From Polaribacter haliotis (GTDB lineage: Bacteria > Bacteroidota > Bacteroidia > Flavobacteriales > Flavobacteriaceae), in the NCBI RefSeq assembly GCF_014784055.1, contig NZ_CP061813.1, positions 1,017,501 through 1,081,500 on the forward strand: a stretch of 64,000 bases of DNA. Reading direction: 5' to 3'. The position numbers and the translations under genes are program-made. Every line of letters starts with the position of its first letter. The first letter of the stretch is position 1. Positions 41,779 through 50,037 of the stretch are shown here, one piece after another. The notes beneath the pieces were generated by a model. It did no database searches and was not told the origin of the DNA. It saw only the letters and a list, made by a program, of their open reading frames with translations.

Positions 41779-41815
41779 AGGCCCATCCTAACCTTCCCCA
41801 AGGGAAGGAACTGTT
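41779..41815. repeat. hairpin-like intergenic repeat after argS
   Basis: CCTTCCC CAA GGGAAGG (41792-41808), within GGCCCATCCTAACCTTCCCC, a string I know as a recurrent intergenic sequence in Bacteroidota. No T run follows, so it is not a clear terminator. Confidence 0.5.
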
Positions 41816-41902
41816 GTGGAAGTTGGATGGTTATTTTTTGGTTATTGGATTGTAAATGTTAAATAAAGTTTTAGTAAATAATAAAAGTTAGTAAATTAGC
41901 AC

Positions 41903-42047
41903 GCGTTAGGGATTGAAATGGCATCCTTTTTTTTGATGAAAATATTCAAAATTTCTGTTAAAGAAGAAATTAGTTTGAATAGATAAGATACTGAAACAAG
42001 TTCAATATAAAAAAAAGATATAATGGAAAGCCTGTTAAAACGCCCAA
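41903..42047. repeat. GGGCGTT-type repeat, half copy
   Basis: Begins GCGTTAGGGATTGAAATGGC and ends AATGGAAAGCCTGTTAAAAC-GCCC, the same order of blocks as the right half of the element at 34172-34395 (GCGTTAGCGATT, GGCATCCTTTTTT, AAAAAAGATATAATGGAAAG, GCCC). An unrelated 60-base interior with AT-rich sequence sits between the blocks. Confidence 0.7.
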
Positions 42048-42066
42048 ATCATTAAAACAAAAAAGA

Positions 42067-43455
42067 ATGAAATACGACATCATTATTATCGGAAGTGGAC
42101 CTGGAGGTTACGTAACTGGAATTAGAGCAAGTCAATTAGGCTTTAAAGTTGCGATTGTAGAAAAGGAATCTTTAGGTGGAATTTGCTTAAACTGGGGTTG
42201 TATCCCAACAAAAGCTTTGTTAAAATCGGCGCAAGTTTATGACTATTTAAAACATGTGGATCAATATGGTTTAAAAGCAGAAGCAATTGACAAAGATTTT
42301 GATGCTGTAATTAAGAGAAGTCGTGGTGTTGCTGAAGGAATGAGTAAAGGTGTTTCTTTTTTAATGAAGAAAAACAAAATCGATATTATTAACGGTTTTG
42401 GAAAAATAAAAACAGGTAAAAAAGTAGATGTTACTGCTGAAGATGGAAAAGTAACTGAATATTCTGCTGATAATATTATTATTGCAACTGGTGCTCGTTC
42501 TCGTGAATTGCCAAACTTGCCACAAGATGGTAAAAAAGTGATTGGTTACAGACAAGCAATGAGCTTAAAAAGTCAGCCAAAATCTATGATTGTTGTAGGT
42601 TCTGGTGCAATTGGTGTTGAGTTTGCACATTTTTATAATTCAATGGGAACTGATGTTACTATTGTAGAATTTATGCCAAATGTGGTGCCTGTAGAAGATA
42701 TTGATATTTCTAAACAATTTGAAAAATCAATTAAAAAAGCAGGTATTAAAGTTATGACAAATTCTTCTGTAGAATCTGTAGATACTTCTGGTGAAGGTGT
42801 TGTTGCAACTGTAAAAACGAAAAAAGGAGAGGAAACTTTAACGGCTGACATTTTATTATCGGCAGTTGGAATTAAATCGAATATCGAAAATATTGGTTTA
42901 GAAGATGTTGGAATTATTACTGACAGAGACAAAATCTTGGTAAATGATTTTTATCAAACAAATATCCCTGGTTATTATGCCATTGGAGATGTGGTTCCTG
43001 GACAAGCTTTAGCACACGTTGCTTCTGCTGAAGGAATTACTTGTGTAGAGAAATTGGCTGGTTTACATACAGAAGCAATCGATTATGGAAACGTTCCTGG
43101 TTGTACGTATGCAACTCCAGAAATAGCGTCTGTTGGTATGACAGAAGCAAAAGCAAAAGAAGCTGGTTACGATTTAAAAGTTGGTAAATTCCCATTTTCT
43201 GCATCTGGTAAAGCCACTGCAGCTGGTACAACTGAAGGTTTTGTAAAAGTAATTTTTGATGCAAAATATGGCGAATGGTTAGGTTGCCACATGATTGGTG
43301 CTGGTGTTACAGATATGATTGCTGAAGCAGTTTTAGGACGTAAATTAGAAACAACAGGTCATGAAGTGTTAAAAACAATTCATCCTCACCCAACCATGAG
43401 TGAAGCTGTAATGGAAGCTGTTGCAGATGCTTATGATGAAGTGATTCATTTGTAA
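42067..43455 (+). CDS. lpd: dihydrolipoyl dehydrogenase
   Basis: E3 of 2-oxoacid dehydrogenase complexes; it reoxidises dihydrolipoamide with NAD. 462 residues, typical. FAD site IIIGSGPGGYVTGIRASQLG, the redox disulfide in GGICLNWGCIPTKALL, the NAD-binding GSGAIGVEFAHFYNSMG, ATGARSRELP, AIGDVVPGQALAHVASAEG and the C-terminal His-Glu catalytic pair in HPHPTMSEAVMEA. ATG at 42067. It is a single-gene unit, followed by a strong terminator. Upstream is the half repeat 41903-42047. Confidence 0.97.
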   Translation: MKYDIIIIGSGPGGYVTGIRASQLGFKVAIVEKESLGGICLNWGCIPTKALLKSAQVYDYLKHVDQYGLKAEAIDKDFDAVIKRSRGVAEGMSKGVSFLMKKNKIDIINGFGKIKTGKKVDVTAEDGKVTEYSADNIIIATGARSRELPNLPQDGKKVIGYRQAMSLKSQPKSMIVVGSGAIGVEFAHFYNSMGTDVTIVEFMPNVVPVEDIDISKQFEKSIKKAGIKVMTNSSVESVDTSGEGVVATVKTKKGEETLTADILLSAVGIKSNIENIGLEDVGIITDRDKILVNDFYQTNIPGYYAIGDVVPGQALAHVASAEGITCVEKLAGLHTEAIDYGNVPGCTYATPEIASVGMTEAKAKEAGYDLKVGKFPFSASGKATAAGTTEGFVKVIFDAKYGEWLGCHMIGAGVTDMIAEAVLGRKLETTGHEVLKTIHPHPTMSEAVMEAVADAYDEVIHL

Positions 43456-43523
43456 AAATTATATTATTCTTGATTTCCTAATATGATAAAGGGATTTCAA
43501 CGACTAAATAGATACATTTATCG

Positions 43524-43553
43524 AAAACCGAAGTAATTTACTTCGGTTTTTTT
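43524..43553 (+). terminator. terminator of lpd
   Basis: A stem AAAACCGAAGT / ACTTCGGTTTT (43524-43534, 43540-43550) followed by T, 68 bases past the lpd stop. The same CCGAAG...CTTCGG core recurs in the terminator at 43994. Confidence 0.85.
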
Positions 43554-43596
43554 GTATCTTTAAATTATTAAAATAACAATTAAAAAAAGAATTAAA

Positions 43597-43971
43597 ATGA
43601 GAGCAAAATATCAAAACGTTTTAGATTTAGGTGAAGAATTAGCTATTAAAAATGGTGATGTAAAGGAAGAAAACGGAAAATTACATATTAGTGGAACAGC
43701 TAAAAATCAATATGAGAAAAACTTACTTTGGGATGAAATTAAAAAGTCTGGTGGAGAAAATCCTGCTGATTTAGTTGCAGATATTAAAGTTGAAGATACT
43801 TCTGTATTTGCAAATCATACTGTAAAAAGTGGAGATACTTTAGGTAAAATTGCAAAACAATATTATGGAAATGCTTCTAAATATACAGAGATATTTAAAG
43901 CGAATGGAAACATCCTAAAAAACCCTGATGTTATTCATCCTGGTCAAGAATTAGTGATTCCTAATTTATAG
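43597..43971 (+). CDS. LysM domain protein with N-terminal BON-like domain
   Basis: A 124-residue protein of the YgaU/Kbp-type. An N-terminal BON-like part of about 70 residues (GDVKEENGKLHISGTAKNQY, then NLLWDEIKKSGG) is followed by a LysM domain at about 74-122 (HTVKSGDTLGKIAKQYYGNA, IFKANGNILKNPDVIHPGQE). There is no signal peptide, as in E. coli Kbp, which binds potassium in the cytoplasm. Function by analogy only. One-gene unit with its own terminator. Confidence 0.88.
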   Translation: MRAKYQNVLDLGEELAIKNGDVKEENGKLHISGTAKNQYEKNLLWDEIKKSGGENPADLVADIKVEDTSVFANHTVKSGDTLGKIAKQYYGNASKYTEIFKANGNILKNPDVIHPGQELVIPNL

Positions 43972-43993
43972 GAATTTACTTTTTAGCATATTT

Positions 43994-44024
43994 AAACCGA
44001 AGCAAATTGCTTCGGTTTTTTTTC
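43994..44024. terminator. terminator of the LysM gene
   Basis: A stem AAACCGAAGCAA / TTGCTTCGGTTT (43994-44005, 44007-44018) and a T run. Perfect pairing; the loop would need to open to three or so bases. Confidence 0.8.
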
Positions 44025-44035
44025 ATCTTTAAGTT

Positions 44036-44359
44036 ATGAGAGAAAATAGAGTTAGAAGAATGAGCCCAAGTGTTGGCTATATAGGATTTGGTAACAAAAC
44101 TGATGCTTTTTCTAAAAGTTCTAAAACTCCATTTTCTAAAATAAAACAAATTTATGGTGATGAATTAGAAAAAATAAACTCTGTAAGGAAAATTGGGAAT
44201 TTGTCTTTTAATGAAATATCTAAACTTGAAAAAGAGAACATTCGTAAAAAAATAAAATCTGAAATTAGAAAATCAAGAATTAGAAACTTATTTTTATTTG
44301 GCGTTTCAATATTAGTGGTCTTCTTAATAATTTTACTAGCATTATATTGGTTTAATTAA
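44036..44359 (+). CDS. small protein with C-terminal membrane helix (107 aa)
   Basis: A 107-residue basic protein, MRENRVRRMSPSVGYIGFGN at the start, then an amphipathic Lys-rich region of about 50 residues and one C-terminal membrane segment (LFLFGVSILVVFLIILLALY). That makes it a tail-anchored cytoplasmic protein. No family recognised. It starts 11 bases after the terminator of the LysM gene and stands alone. Confidence 0.7.
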   Translation: MRENRVRRMSPSVGYIGFGNKTDAFSKSSKTPFSKIKQIYGDELEKINSVRKIGNLSFNEISKLEKENIRKKIKSEIRKSRIRNLFLFGVSILVVFLIILLALYWFN

Positions 44360-44426
44360 TACTTAATCATAGTTATTTACATCAATTATTTTTTTTTACT
44401 TTGGTAATCAACCAACTAACCAAATT

Positions 44427-44906
44427 ATGAAAAATATTGAAATTCTATACCAATCTGAAAACAATCAAATAATTTCATATTTGAAACTTCGAAAATTCAT
44501 TGGAATTATTGGGATTTTCTTACCTATTATTCTCCCTTTAGTTTTAATCATTTTTAAAAATGAAGATTTTATACAAGATTCAATTAGTGATTATTATGGG
44601 ACGGAAGCAAGAGATTATTTTGTAGGTTTTATGTTTGCTTTAGGTTTATTTTTATTAACCTATAAAGGTTATAAATTTGGAAATGATAATCTATTTGCTA
44701 ATTTAGGAGCAGTTTTTGCTTTAGGAGTAGCCCTTTTTCCAACAACTAGTGAATATTTATCAATTCGAATTATACACCTTTCTTCTGCGGGATTATTATT
44801 TGCTGTTTTTGCCTATTTCTGTTTGGTTATTTTTAAAAGAACTAAACCTGGAGGAAAACCAACAGATATGAAAAAAACAAGAAACAAATTTTATACTATT
44901 TGTTGA
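44427..44906 (+). CDS. multi-pass membrane protein cut by an in-frame TGA
   Basis: 159 residues to the TGA at 44904-44906. The protein has about four helices at 25-45, 64-82, 90-108 and 117-137, a motif SISDYYGTEARDYFVGFMFA and GYKFGNDNLFANLGAVFALG. The same frame continues as a further 56 codons of sense sequence (44907-45077) that encode another helix (ITIIVFILIAGLSS, then IIFWCELVALWAFGFSWLIK). So the annotated protein probably lacks its last membrane helices. A TGG to TGA change (Trp to stop) is the simplest reading. Function unknown. Confidence 0.7.
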   Translation: MKNIEILYQSENNQIISYLKLRKFIGIIGIFLPIILPLVLIIFKNEDFIQDSISDYYGTEARDYFVGFMFALGLFLLTYKGYKFGNDNLFANLGAVFALGVALFPTTSEYLSIRIIHLSSAGLLFAVFAYFCLVIFKRTKPGGKPTDMKKTRNKFYTIC

Positions 44907-45077
44907 ATTACCATTATTGTATTTATTCTTATTGCTGGCTTAAGTTCTAAATTTATTAGTGAAGAAACCCTAAATGAAACTAATATTATTTTTTGGTGTG
45001 AATTAGTTGCACTTTGGGCTTTTGGATTTTCTTGGTTAATTAAAGGTGAAACATTTTTAACAGATAAGAAAAATTAA
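44907..45077 (+). pseudogene. lost C-terminal part of the membrane protein at 44427
   Basis: An open frame continuing directly from the TGA with no start codon of its own and a TAA at 45075-45077. The encoded helices complete the membrane topology of the upstream gene. Either a nonsense mutation or a sequencing error separates them. Confidence 0.65.
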
Positions 45078-45107
45078 ACTTATTAGTTTATTAGAATTAA
45101 AAATTAG

Positions 45108-45176
45108 GTTAAAACAATCAAGTTAAAGACCTCTGCAACGCTTATTTTTGACGTTGAATTAATGGACGTGAAGTAA
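45108..45176 (+). pseudogene. remnant C-terminus of an FKBP-type peptidyl-prolyl isomerase gene
   Basis: A short open stretch ends with codons for KTSATLIFDVELMDVK and then TAA at 45174-45176. This resembles the closing strand of FKBP domains (IPPNATLIFDVELLDV). No FKBP coding sequence remains upstream: a TAG lies in frame at 45105-45107. A stray terminator at 45203-45234, now orphaned, fits the end of the lost gene. Confidence 0.5.
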
Positions 45177-45202
45177 AATAATTATTTTTTAAGTAGTTGT
45201 AA

Positions 45203-45234
45203 GTCCTAAAAAAATTCGTTTAGGATTTTTTTTC
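45203..45234 (+). terminator. orphan terminator downstream of the FKBP remnant
   Basis: TCCTAAA / TTTAGGA (45204-45210, 45219-45225) followed by nine T. No intact gene ends here. Confidence 0.7.
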
Positions 45235-45487
45235 ATTTATTTTAAAATATTCGTGAAAAGTTATTTATACTTCAACAATCAATATAAAATATTATTAAAA
45301 ACTAGTACAAAACGAAACACCTATTAAACACTTACTCAATTAATACTAGCTTTTAATTTTTTAAAAAATAAGCACAACTATTAGTGGAATAAAAAATTGT
45401 TTTTAGTTTTTTAACAAAACCTATAACATTAATATATGTTAATTTAAAATTAGATTTGTAATTTTACTAGCTCATAAAAATCTTATC
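45235..45487. other. AT-rich intergenic region upstream of the glycosidase
   Basis: About 250 bases with no gene on either strand that I can support. It presumably contains the promoter of the gene at 45488 but no clear TAnnTTTG element was found. Confidence 0.5.
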
Positions 45488-47731
45488 ATGAAATCAGCCA
45501 GAAATAACAAATTAACATATCGTTTTTTGTTGTTATTTACAATCGTATTAAGTGTATTTTACTCTTTTAAAGGGGTCACTAAAAAGAAGCGTATCACTAC
45601 CAAAGAAGTTAATAAAATTAGAGCTAAAAAACTTCAAAAATATGCATTTCAAAGAAATGAATTAAACAAGGAAGACATGACGCTAATGCTCGGAAATGCA
45701 GAAATGGGCGGTAGAGCAAGGTTAGATGGTTTAGGTTTTGATAGAATTTGGTTCTCGGATTTTTGGAGGTCTAACGCAGCTCGTATGCCAATTTTTGGTC
45801 CGAAATTAAGTTTTAAAGGTGTAGAGAAAGATTATAAAAATTACAGTCAAAAACTCGAAATTAAAAACGGGTTGCTTTCTACCAATGTAGCACACACAAA
45901 TGTCTCTTATAAAAGTGAACTATTTTTCTCCGCAGCAAATCGCGATATTTTAGTTATTCGCTTGTCTGATATTAAAGGATCTGGAAAAGACAATTTAACT
46001 TTACAACTTCCCGTAAACGATGTCGATGGAAAAGAAGGTGGTAGATGGGATGTTAGAGAATCTAACAAAGAAAACGTTTTTACGGTAGCACAAAAATCAG
46101 ACAACTTGGTTTTAGGTACTTCTATAGATAGTATTATGTCTAATACAAAACTAATGTTTGCAAGCCATGGAAAGCCTCATAAACTAAATAAAATGGTATA
46201 TGGTTTATGGTCTTCTGCATCTTTAAAACCAAGCAATAAAAAAGGTGAATTTATAGTTGATACAAAAAACAACGATGAAGTTTTACTCATCTTTACAGAA
46301 TCTACCAATTGGAGTGGCGGACTTTTAGAAACCAATGTTTTAAACAGCTTAAAAGCGAACCATAACTTTAATCATTTACTAAAAGCAAATACAAATATTT
46401 GGAAAAACGAGTGGGAAAAATATGGTGTTTTAGATATTCCAGATATAAAACACGACCAATTATGGTATCGAAGTGTTTTTTGGTTGCAATGTACCTCTTC
46501 TAGTGAAAAGTTTTTACCTGGCGAATGCCAATTTGGGCACGAAGGTTGGAATATGCTACCATTTACATATGGTACTGCAGGTTGGAGTGTGCACGATTTT
46601 ACCATGTTAGGGTCTCCCGAAAAAGCTGCAAGAATGCTTAATTGGCACTTTAAACCCGCTTCTTTTAATAGAAATGCAACATACTGGTTAAATTATGCTC
46701 AAAAAGAACGTGTAGCTACTAATAAAACTCAAAAACCACCATATGCTCAAAACCCGAACTCAAAAGATGCTTGGATGTTTGGTCATGAGTTAAGAACCTC
46801 AGGAGATGGTACTTTAACAACTTGGGGAAATCAAGCACATTTAGCTGGTTTTGGTTTAGAACTTTTTAGACGTTACTATAATTATTACCCTTCTGAAGAT
46901 TTCTTATATGGTAAATTGTATCCTGTAGCTAAAGGAGTTGCAGAGTTTTGGTCCAATTTTTTAATTTGGGACGCACAAAAAAAAGAATACTATACTCCTA
47001 AAACTTGGGGTTCTTCTGAAGGTGGAAAACAAAACAACCCATTAGATGCTGTAATGGCTGCAAAAAAATGTTTAAGAGCTGCTGCTACATATGCGAAACA
47101 ATTAAATATAGATGACAAATTGGTTGAAAAATGGAATTTTATAGAAAAAAACATCCATTATCCTGAAAATAAGGAAACTTATTTAGCCTATAAAGGACAT
47201 GATGGTAATGTTCCTGAAAAAAGTATTGGTTACAATGGAATTCGTTATATGAATGCAGCCAATTTTGTGAATCAGGAATTGGTACAGGAATTAGATCAGA
47301 AAAAAGTAACTACACTTTTGGGTAAAATTTCTGCTTCTAATAGGTTCGGTACAGGATTTGCTGTTTTTCATTCCGCACAAACGGCTACTGCAGAGTGCCT
47401 TTTTAAACGTGGAGATAGCGCTCTTGGTTATTTAAACGGAATGATTCGCGCACTGGATAAATCTGGTACAGCAATGAGAGAATGTGAAGACAGACACATG
47501 CCTTATTTTTCTACCAATACAAACGCTTATATTTTAGTGCCTATTTTTATGCTAATGCAATCTACTAATAATAAAATTGAAGCGTTTCCTGCAGTACCTA
47601 GCACTTGGAAAGATGTTGCTTTTTATAATTTACCAGCAGAAAATGGTGTAAAAGTTTCTGGTAAAATGAAAAACGGGAAAATTAAATGGGTTTCACATAC
47701 AAAAAACGGAAAAGAAATCTACAGAAAATAA
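45488..47731 (+). CDS. exported glycoside hydrolase with six-hairpin fold, GH95/GH65-like
   Basis: A 747-residue protein with a signal sequence (RFLLLFTIVLSVFYSFKG). After an N-terminal beta-sandwich (MLGNAEMGGRARLDGLGFDR, then the FWRSNAARM region) comes an (alpha/alpha)6 barrel. Segments such as GECQFGHEGWNMLPFTYGTA, TTWGNQAHLAGFGLELFRRY, YYTPKTWGSSEGGKQN and RECEDRHMPYF look like catalytic loops. The C-terminal part DVAFYNLPAENGVKVSGKMK is like GH95 tails. The family is close to GH95 or GH65, but the catalytic residues cannot be placed, so the substrate is unknown. No SusC/SusD pair is beside it. Confidence 0.78.
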   Translation: MKSARNNKLTYRFLLLFTIVLSVFYSFKGVTKKKRITTKEVNKIRAKKLQKYAFQRNELNKEDMTLMLGNAEMGGRARLDGLGFDRIWFSDFWRSNAARMPIFGPKLSFKGVEKDYKNYSQKLEIKNGLLSTNVAHTNVSYKSELFFSAANRDILVIRLSDIKGSGKDNLTLQLPVNDVDGKEGGRWDVRESNKENVFTVAQKSDNLVLGTSIDSIMSNTKLMFASHGKPHKLNKMVYGLWSSASLKPSNKKGEFIVDTKNNDEVLLIFTESTNWSGGLLETNVLNSLKANHNFNHLLKANTNIWKNEWEKYGVLDIPDIKHDQLWYRSVFWLQCTSSSEKFLPGECQFGHEGWNMLPFTYGTAGWSVHDFTMLGSPEKAARMLNWHFKPASFNRNATYWLNYAQKERVATNKTQKPPYAQNPNSKDAWMFGHELRTSGDGTLTTWGNQAHLAGFGLELFRRYYNYYPSEDFLYGKLYPVAKGVAEFWSNFLIWDAQKKEYYTPKTWGSSEGGKQNNPLDAVMAAKKCLRAAATYAKQLNIDDKLVEKWNFIEKNIHYPENKETYLAYKGHDGNVPEKSIGYNGIRYMNAANFVNQELVQELDQKKVTTLLGKISASNRFGTGFAVFHSAQTATAECLFKRGDSALGYLNGMIRALDKSGTAMRECEDRHMPYFSTNTNAYILVPIFMLMQSTNNKIEAFPAVPSTWKDVAFYNLPAENGVKVSGKMKNGKIKWVSHTKNGKEIYRK

Positions 47732-47752
47732 CCTTTTAATTCTTACAAAAAA

Positions 47753-47793
47753 TAAAAAAATCGTTTAAATTTCTATTTAGACGATTTTTTTTT
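47753..47793. terminator. bidirectional terminator after the glycosidase
   Basis: ATCGTTTAAAT / ATTTAGACGAT stem with A and T runs on both sides between convergent genes; one G-U pair. Confidence 0.8.
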
Positions 47794-47798
47794 TAAGA

Positions 47799-49307
47799 TT
47801 AAATCAAAGATTTTTGCAATCCTTTTTCGATATTTTTCCAAAAATAATTCCAGAAAGATTTTGTTTTATCTCTTTCTAATTTTTCTACTTTGGTTTTTAC
47901 CATTCCGTGTTTAGAAGTGTCTTTTACGAATAAATTTGCCAACCAACTTAAAAACTTCTTTTTCTTCTTTTGTTCGTCTAAAATTTTAATACTAAAGTTT
48001 TTAAAATCAAGGTTTAATTTTCCGTTTGAAACAGAATTATTTCCTTCAAAATCGAAGAACATTTCATTTATATAACCATCCATTTTTACATTAAAAGCTG
48101 GTAAAATAAAGGAACTCATGTTTTTAGAATTTACGTTAAAGAGACTTCCTGAAATTCTAAAATCGTCGTTTTTGTTGTTGATATTAAACGTCCATTTTAT
48201 TTTTAGTGGAGAACTGTCCATAAACTTGGTTTTAATATCTACAACCGTAAGTTTTTCTTTTTTTGATTCATTATTATTAATGTTTTTGATTTGTGCATTC
48301 AACTCATCAAAAACTAAAATACCTGGCTTGTGGTTTTTCTTTGTTTGTTCTTCGTAAATTAATTTCGAATTTTTAATATCTAAACTTTTTACATCAATAT
48401 TAAAAGGTAAGTCACGTAAATTTTTACTGTATAAATACTTGATTTTTTTTGAAGATTCTAAAACAGCACCATTCAAATATAAATCGAAAAAAACATTATC
48501 TACCAAAATATGATTTACTGTAAAAGATAGACTTGGCTCCTCCTCTATTTTAAAATCAGAAACTTTAATTTGTTTTACAACAAGATCTAATAATTCTTTT
48601 TCATAATCTACATGATAAATATAACTTTTCCTTGATTTTAAAGGTACAATTTGCAAGCTATCTATAACAATATCATCATTTTCTAATTTAAATGTCTTAA
48701 ATTTTATGGCTTGAACTTCAGAAGTTTTTTTGTAGAAATTGTCTATTTCAACAAAAATATTATCATAAGAAAAAGGAAGTTTTTTATTACCATCTTTTGA
48801 TAAATCGAAATCTTTAATTTCTAAATTTATATTAGATATTTTTATGGGATGTAAATCTTCATCAATAACTGAAACATTCAATTTATTTAACGCGATGGAT
48901 TTTATAAAAATCTCTTCTTTTTTATGTTGAACTGTATCTTTTTTAGAAGTCTTTTTTGATGCTTTTTTAAGTAACTTTCCTTCTATTGAAGAAGAACTCA
49001 CTTCAACTTCTCCGATTGAAATTTTATCGTTCACCAAAAATGAATAATAAGAAAAATCGTTTACAGAAATCTCATCTGATTTTAGTTTTAAACTATCTTT
49101 AGAAAGTTCAATATTTTTTATATCTACATTTCCAAACAACACATTTACAGAAATATCACCAGAATATTCAAAACCTTTTTCAGCAATTTTTTGTTGAATA
49201 ACTTTATCAATTTTATTCTTTGCATAAAAATTTAAACCAAATAAAATAATCGCTATAATTGATATTACAACTAAAAATTTCTTGTAAAATGACTTTGTTA
49301 CTTGCAT
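47799..49307 (-). CDS. AsmA-like / DUF748-type membrane-anchored protein
   Basis: A 502-residue protein with an N-terminal membrane helix (FLVVISIIAIILFGLNFYA) and a long periplasmic part of beta-strands: FEYSGDISVNVLFGNVDIKN, SNINLEIKDFDLSK, VKSLDIKNSKLIYEEQTKKN. The tandem pattern of short hydrophobic strands and Asn/Lys-rich turns is that of AsmA and DUF748 proteins, which may move lipids between membranes. The C-terminal end FWNYFWKNIEKGLQKSLI is amphipathic. Single-gene unit with a terminator at its 3' end. Confidence 0.78.
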   Translation of the reverse strand: MQVTKSFYKKFLVVISIIAIILFGLNFYAKNKIDKVIQQKIAEKGFEYSGDISVNVLFGNVDIKNIELSKDSLKLKSDEISVNDFSYYSFLVNDKISIGEVEVSSSSIEGKLLKKASKKTSKKDTVQHKKEEIFIKSIALNKLNVSVIDEDLHPIKISNINLEIKDFDLSKDGNKKLPFSYDNIFVEIDNFYKKTSEVQAIKFKTFKLENDDIVIDSLQIVPLKSRKSYIYHVDYEKELLDLVVKQIKVSDFKIEEEPSLSFTVNHILVDNVFFDLYLNGAVLESSKKIKYLYSKNLRDLPFNIDVKSLDIKNSKLIYEEQTKKNHKPGILVFDELNAQIKNINNNESKKEKLTVVDIKTKFMDSSPLKIKWTFNINNKNDDFRISGSLFNVNSKNMSSFILPAFNVKMDGYINEMFFDFEGNNSVSNGKLNLDFKNFSIKILDEQKKKKKFLSWLANLFVKDTSKHGMVKTKVEKLERDKTKSFWNYFWKNIEKGLQKSLI

Positions 49308-49434
49308 AAAAACTACAATTATTCTGCTCTTTAATTTAGAAAATGAAGATACAGAAATTAATAAACAATCATAATTTTGGGGACAAAAAAATAGTACTTT
49401 TACAAAAGTTTTAAATAAACATCATACCAATATT

Positions 49435-50037
49435 TTGATTACTCACAAAAAACAATTTTCTTTAGAAATACTAAAAGCACTTATAAAACTAATAATTGCA
49501 GGTGTTTTAATTGGTTTATTAAAACAATATGATGCAATTATTGCTGGAATTTTAATTCTAAAAATCATTCATAATATCTATAAAGAGGTTATAAAGCCTG
49601 AATCTAATAAAAATTGGTTGTTAGTGGTAGGAATGTTATTAACTGGTTTTGGTGGGATTGTTGGCGAAACTTGGGGTGTAACAAATGGTTATTGGGAATA
49701 TCATGAAGTTACAAGAGAATTACCTTTATGGTTGCCTTTTGCATGGATGTTGGCTTTCCATTATTTATATAAATTAGAGCGAAACTTAATTCCTTTATTG
49801 AAAAATCAAAGTCATAAAAATAAAATTATTTTAGCAATTTTACTCGCATTAATTCTACCTGCTTTTGGAGAAGTAATTACTATTTATTTAGGAGTTTGGA
49901 CATATTATTGGCCATATCAGCTTTTTGGAGTTCCCTTATATGCGTTTATTTGTTTGGTATTTGTGCATATGTTGGTCTATACTATTTTACATTTTGTTTG
50001 TAAAAAGTATAAAATTAATGATGTTGTTTTTAATTAG
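49435..50037 (+). CDS. polytopic membrane protein of unknown function
   Basis: A 200-residue protein with about six helices and many Trp and Tyr (GVTNGYWEYHEVTRELPLWL, LGVWTYYWPYQLFGVPLYAF). Start is a TTG at 49435; no in-frame ATG precedes it back to a stop. The pattern GETWGVTNGYWEYH in the middle is distinctive but I cannot assign it. Its stop TAG overlaps the TAA of the convergent T9SS gene (50034-50037, TTAG). Confidence 0.7.
   Translation: MITHKKQFSLEILKALIKLIIAGVLIGLLKQYDAIIAGILILKIIHNIYKEVIKPESNKNWLLVVGMLLTGFGGIVGETWGVTNGYWEYHEVTRELPLWLPFAWMLAFHYLYKLERNLIPLLKNQSHKNKIILAILLALILPAFGEVITIYLGVWTYYWPYQLFGVPLYAFICLVFVHMLVYTILHFVCKKYKINDVVFN

Noticed and set aside
44904..44906. In-frame TGA as selenocysteine
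   Set aside because: No SECIS-like hairpin was evident directly downstream and the protein is an ordinary membrane protein.
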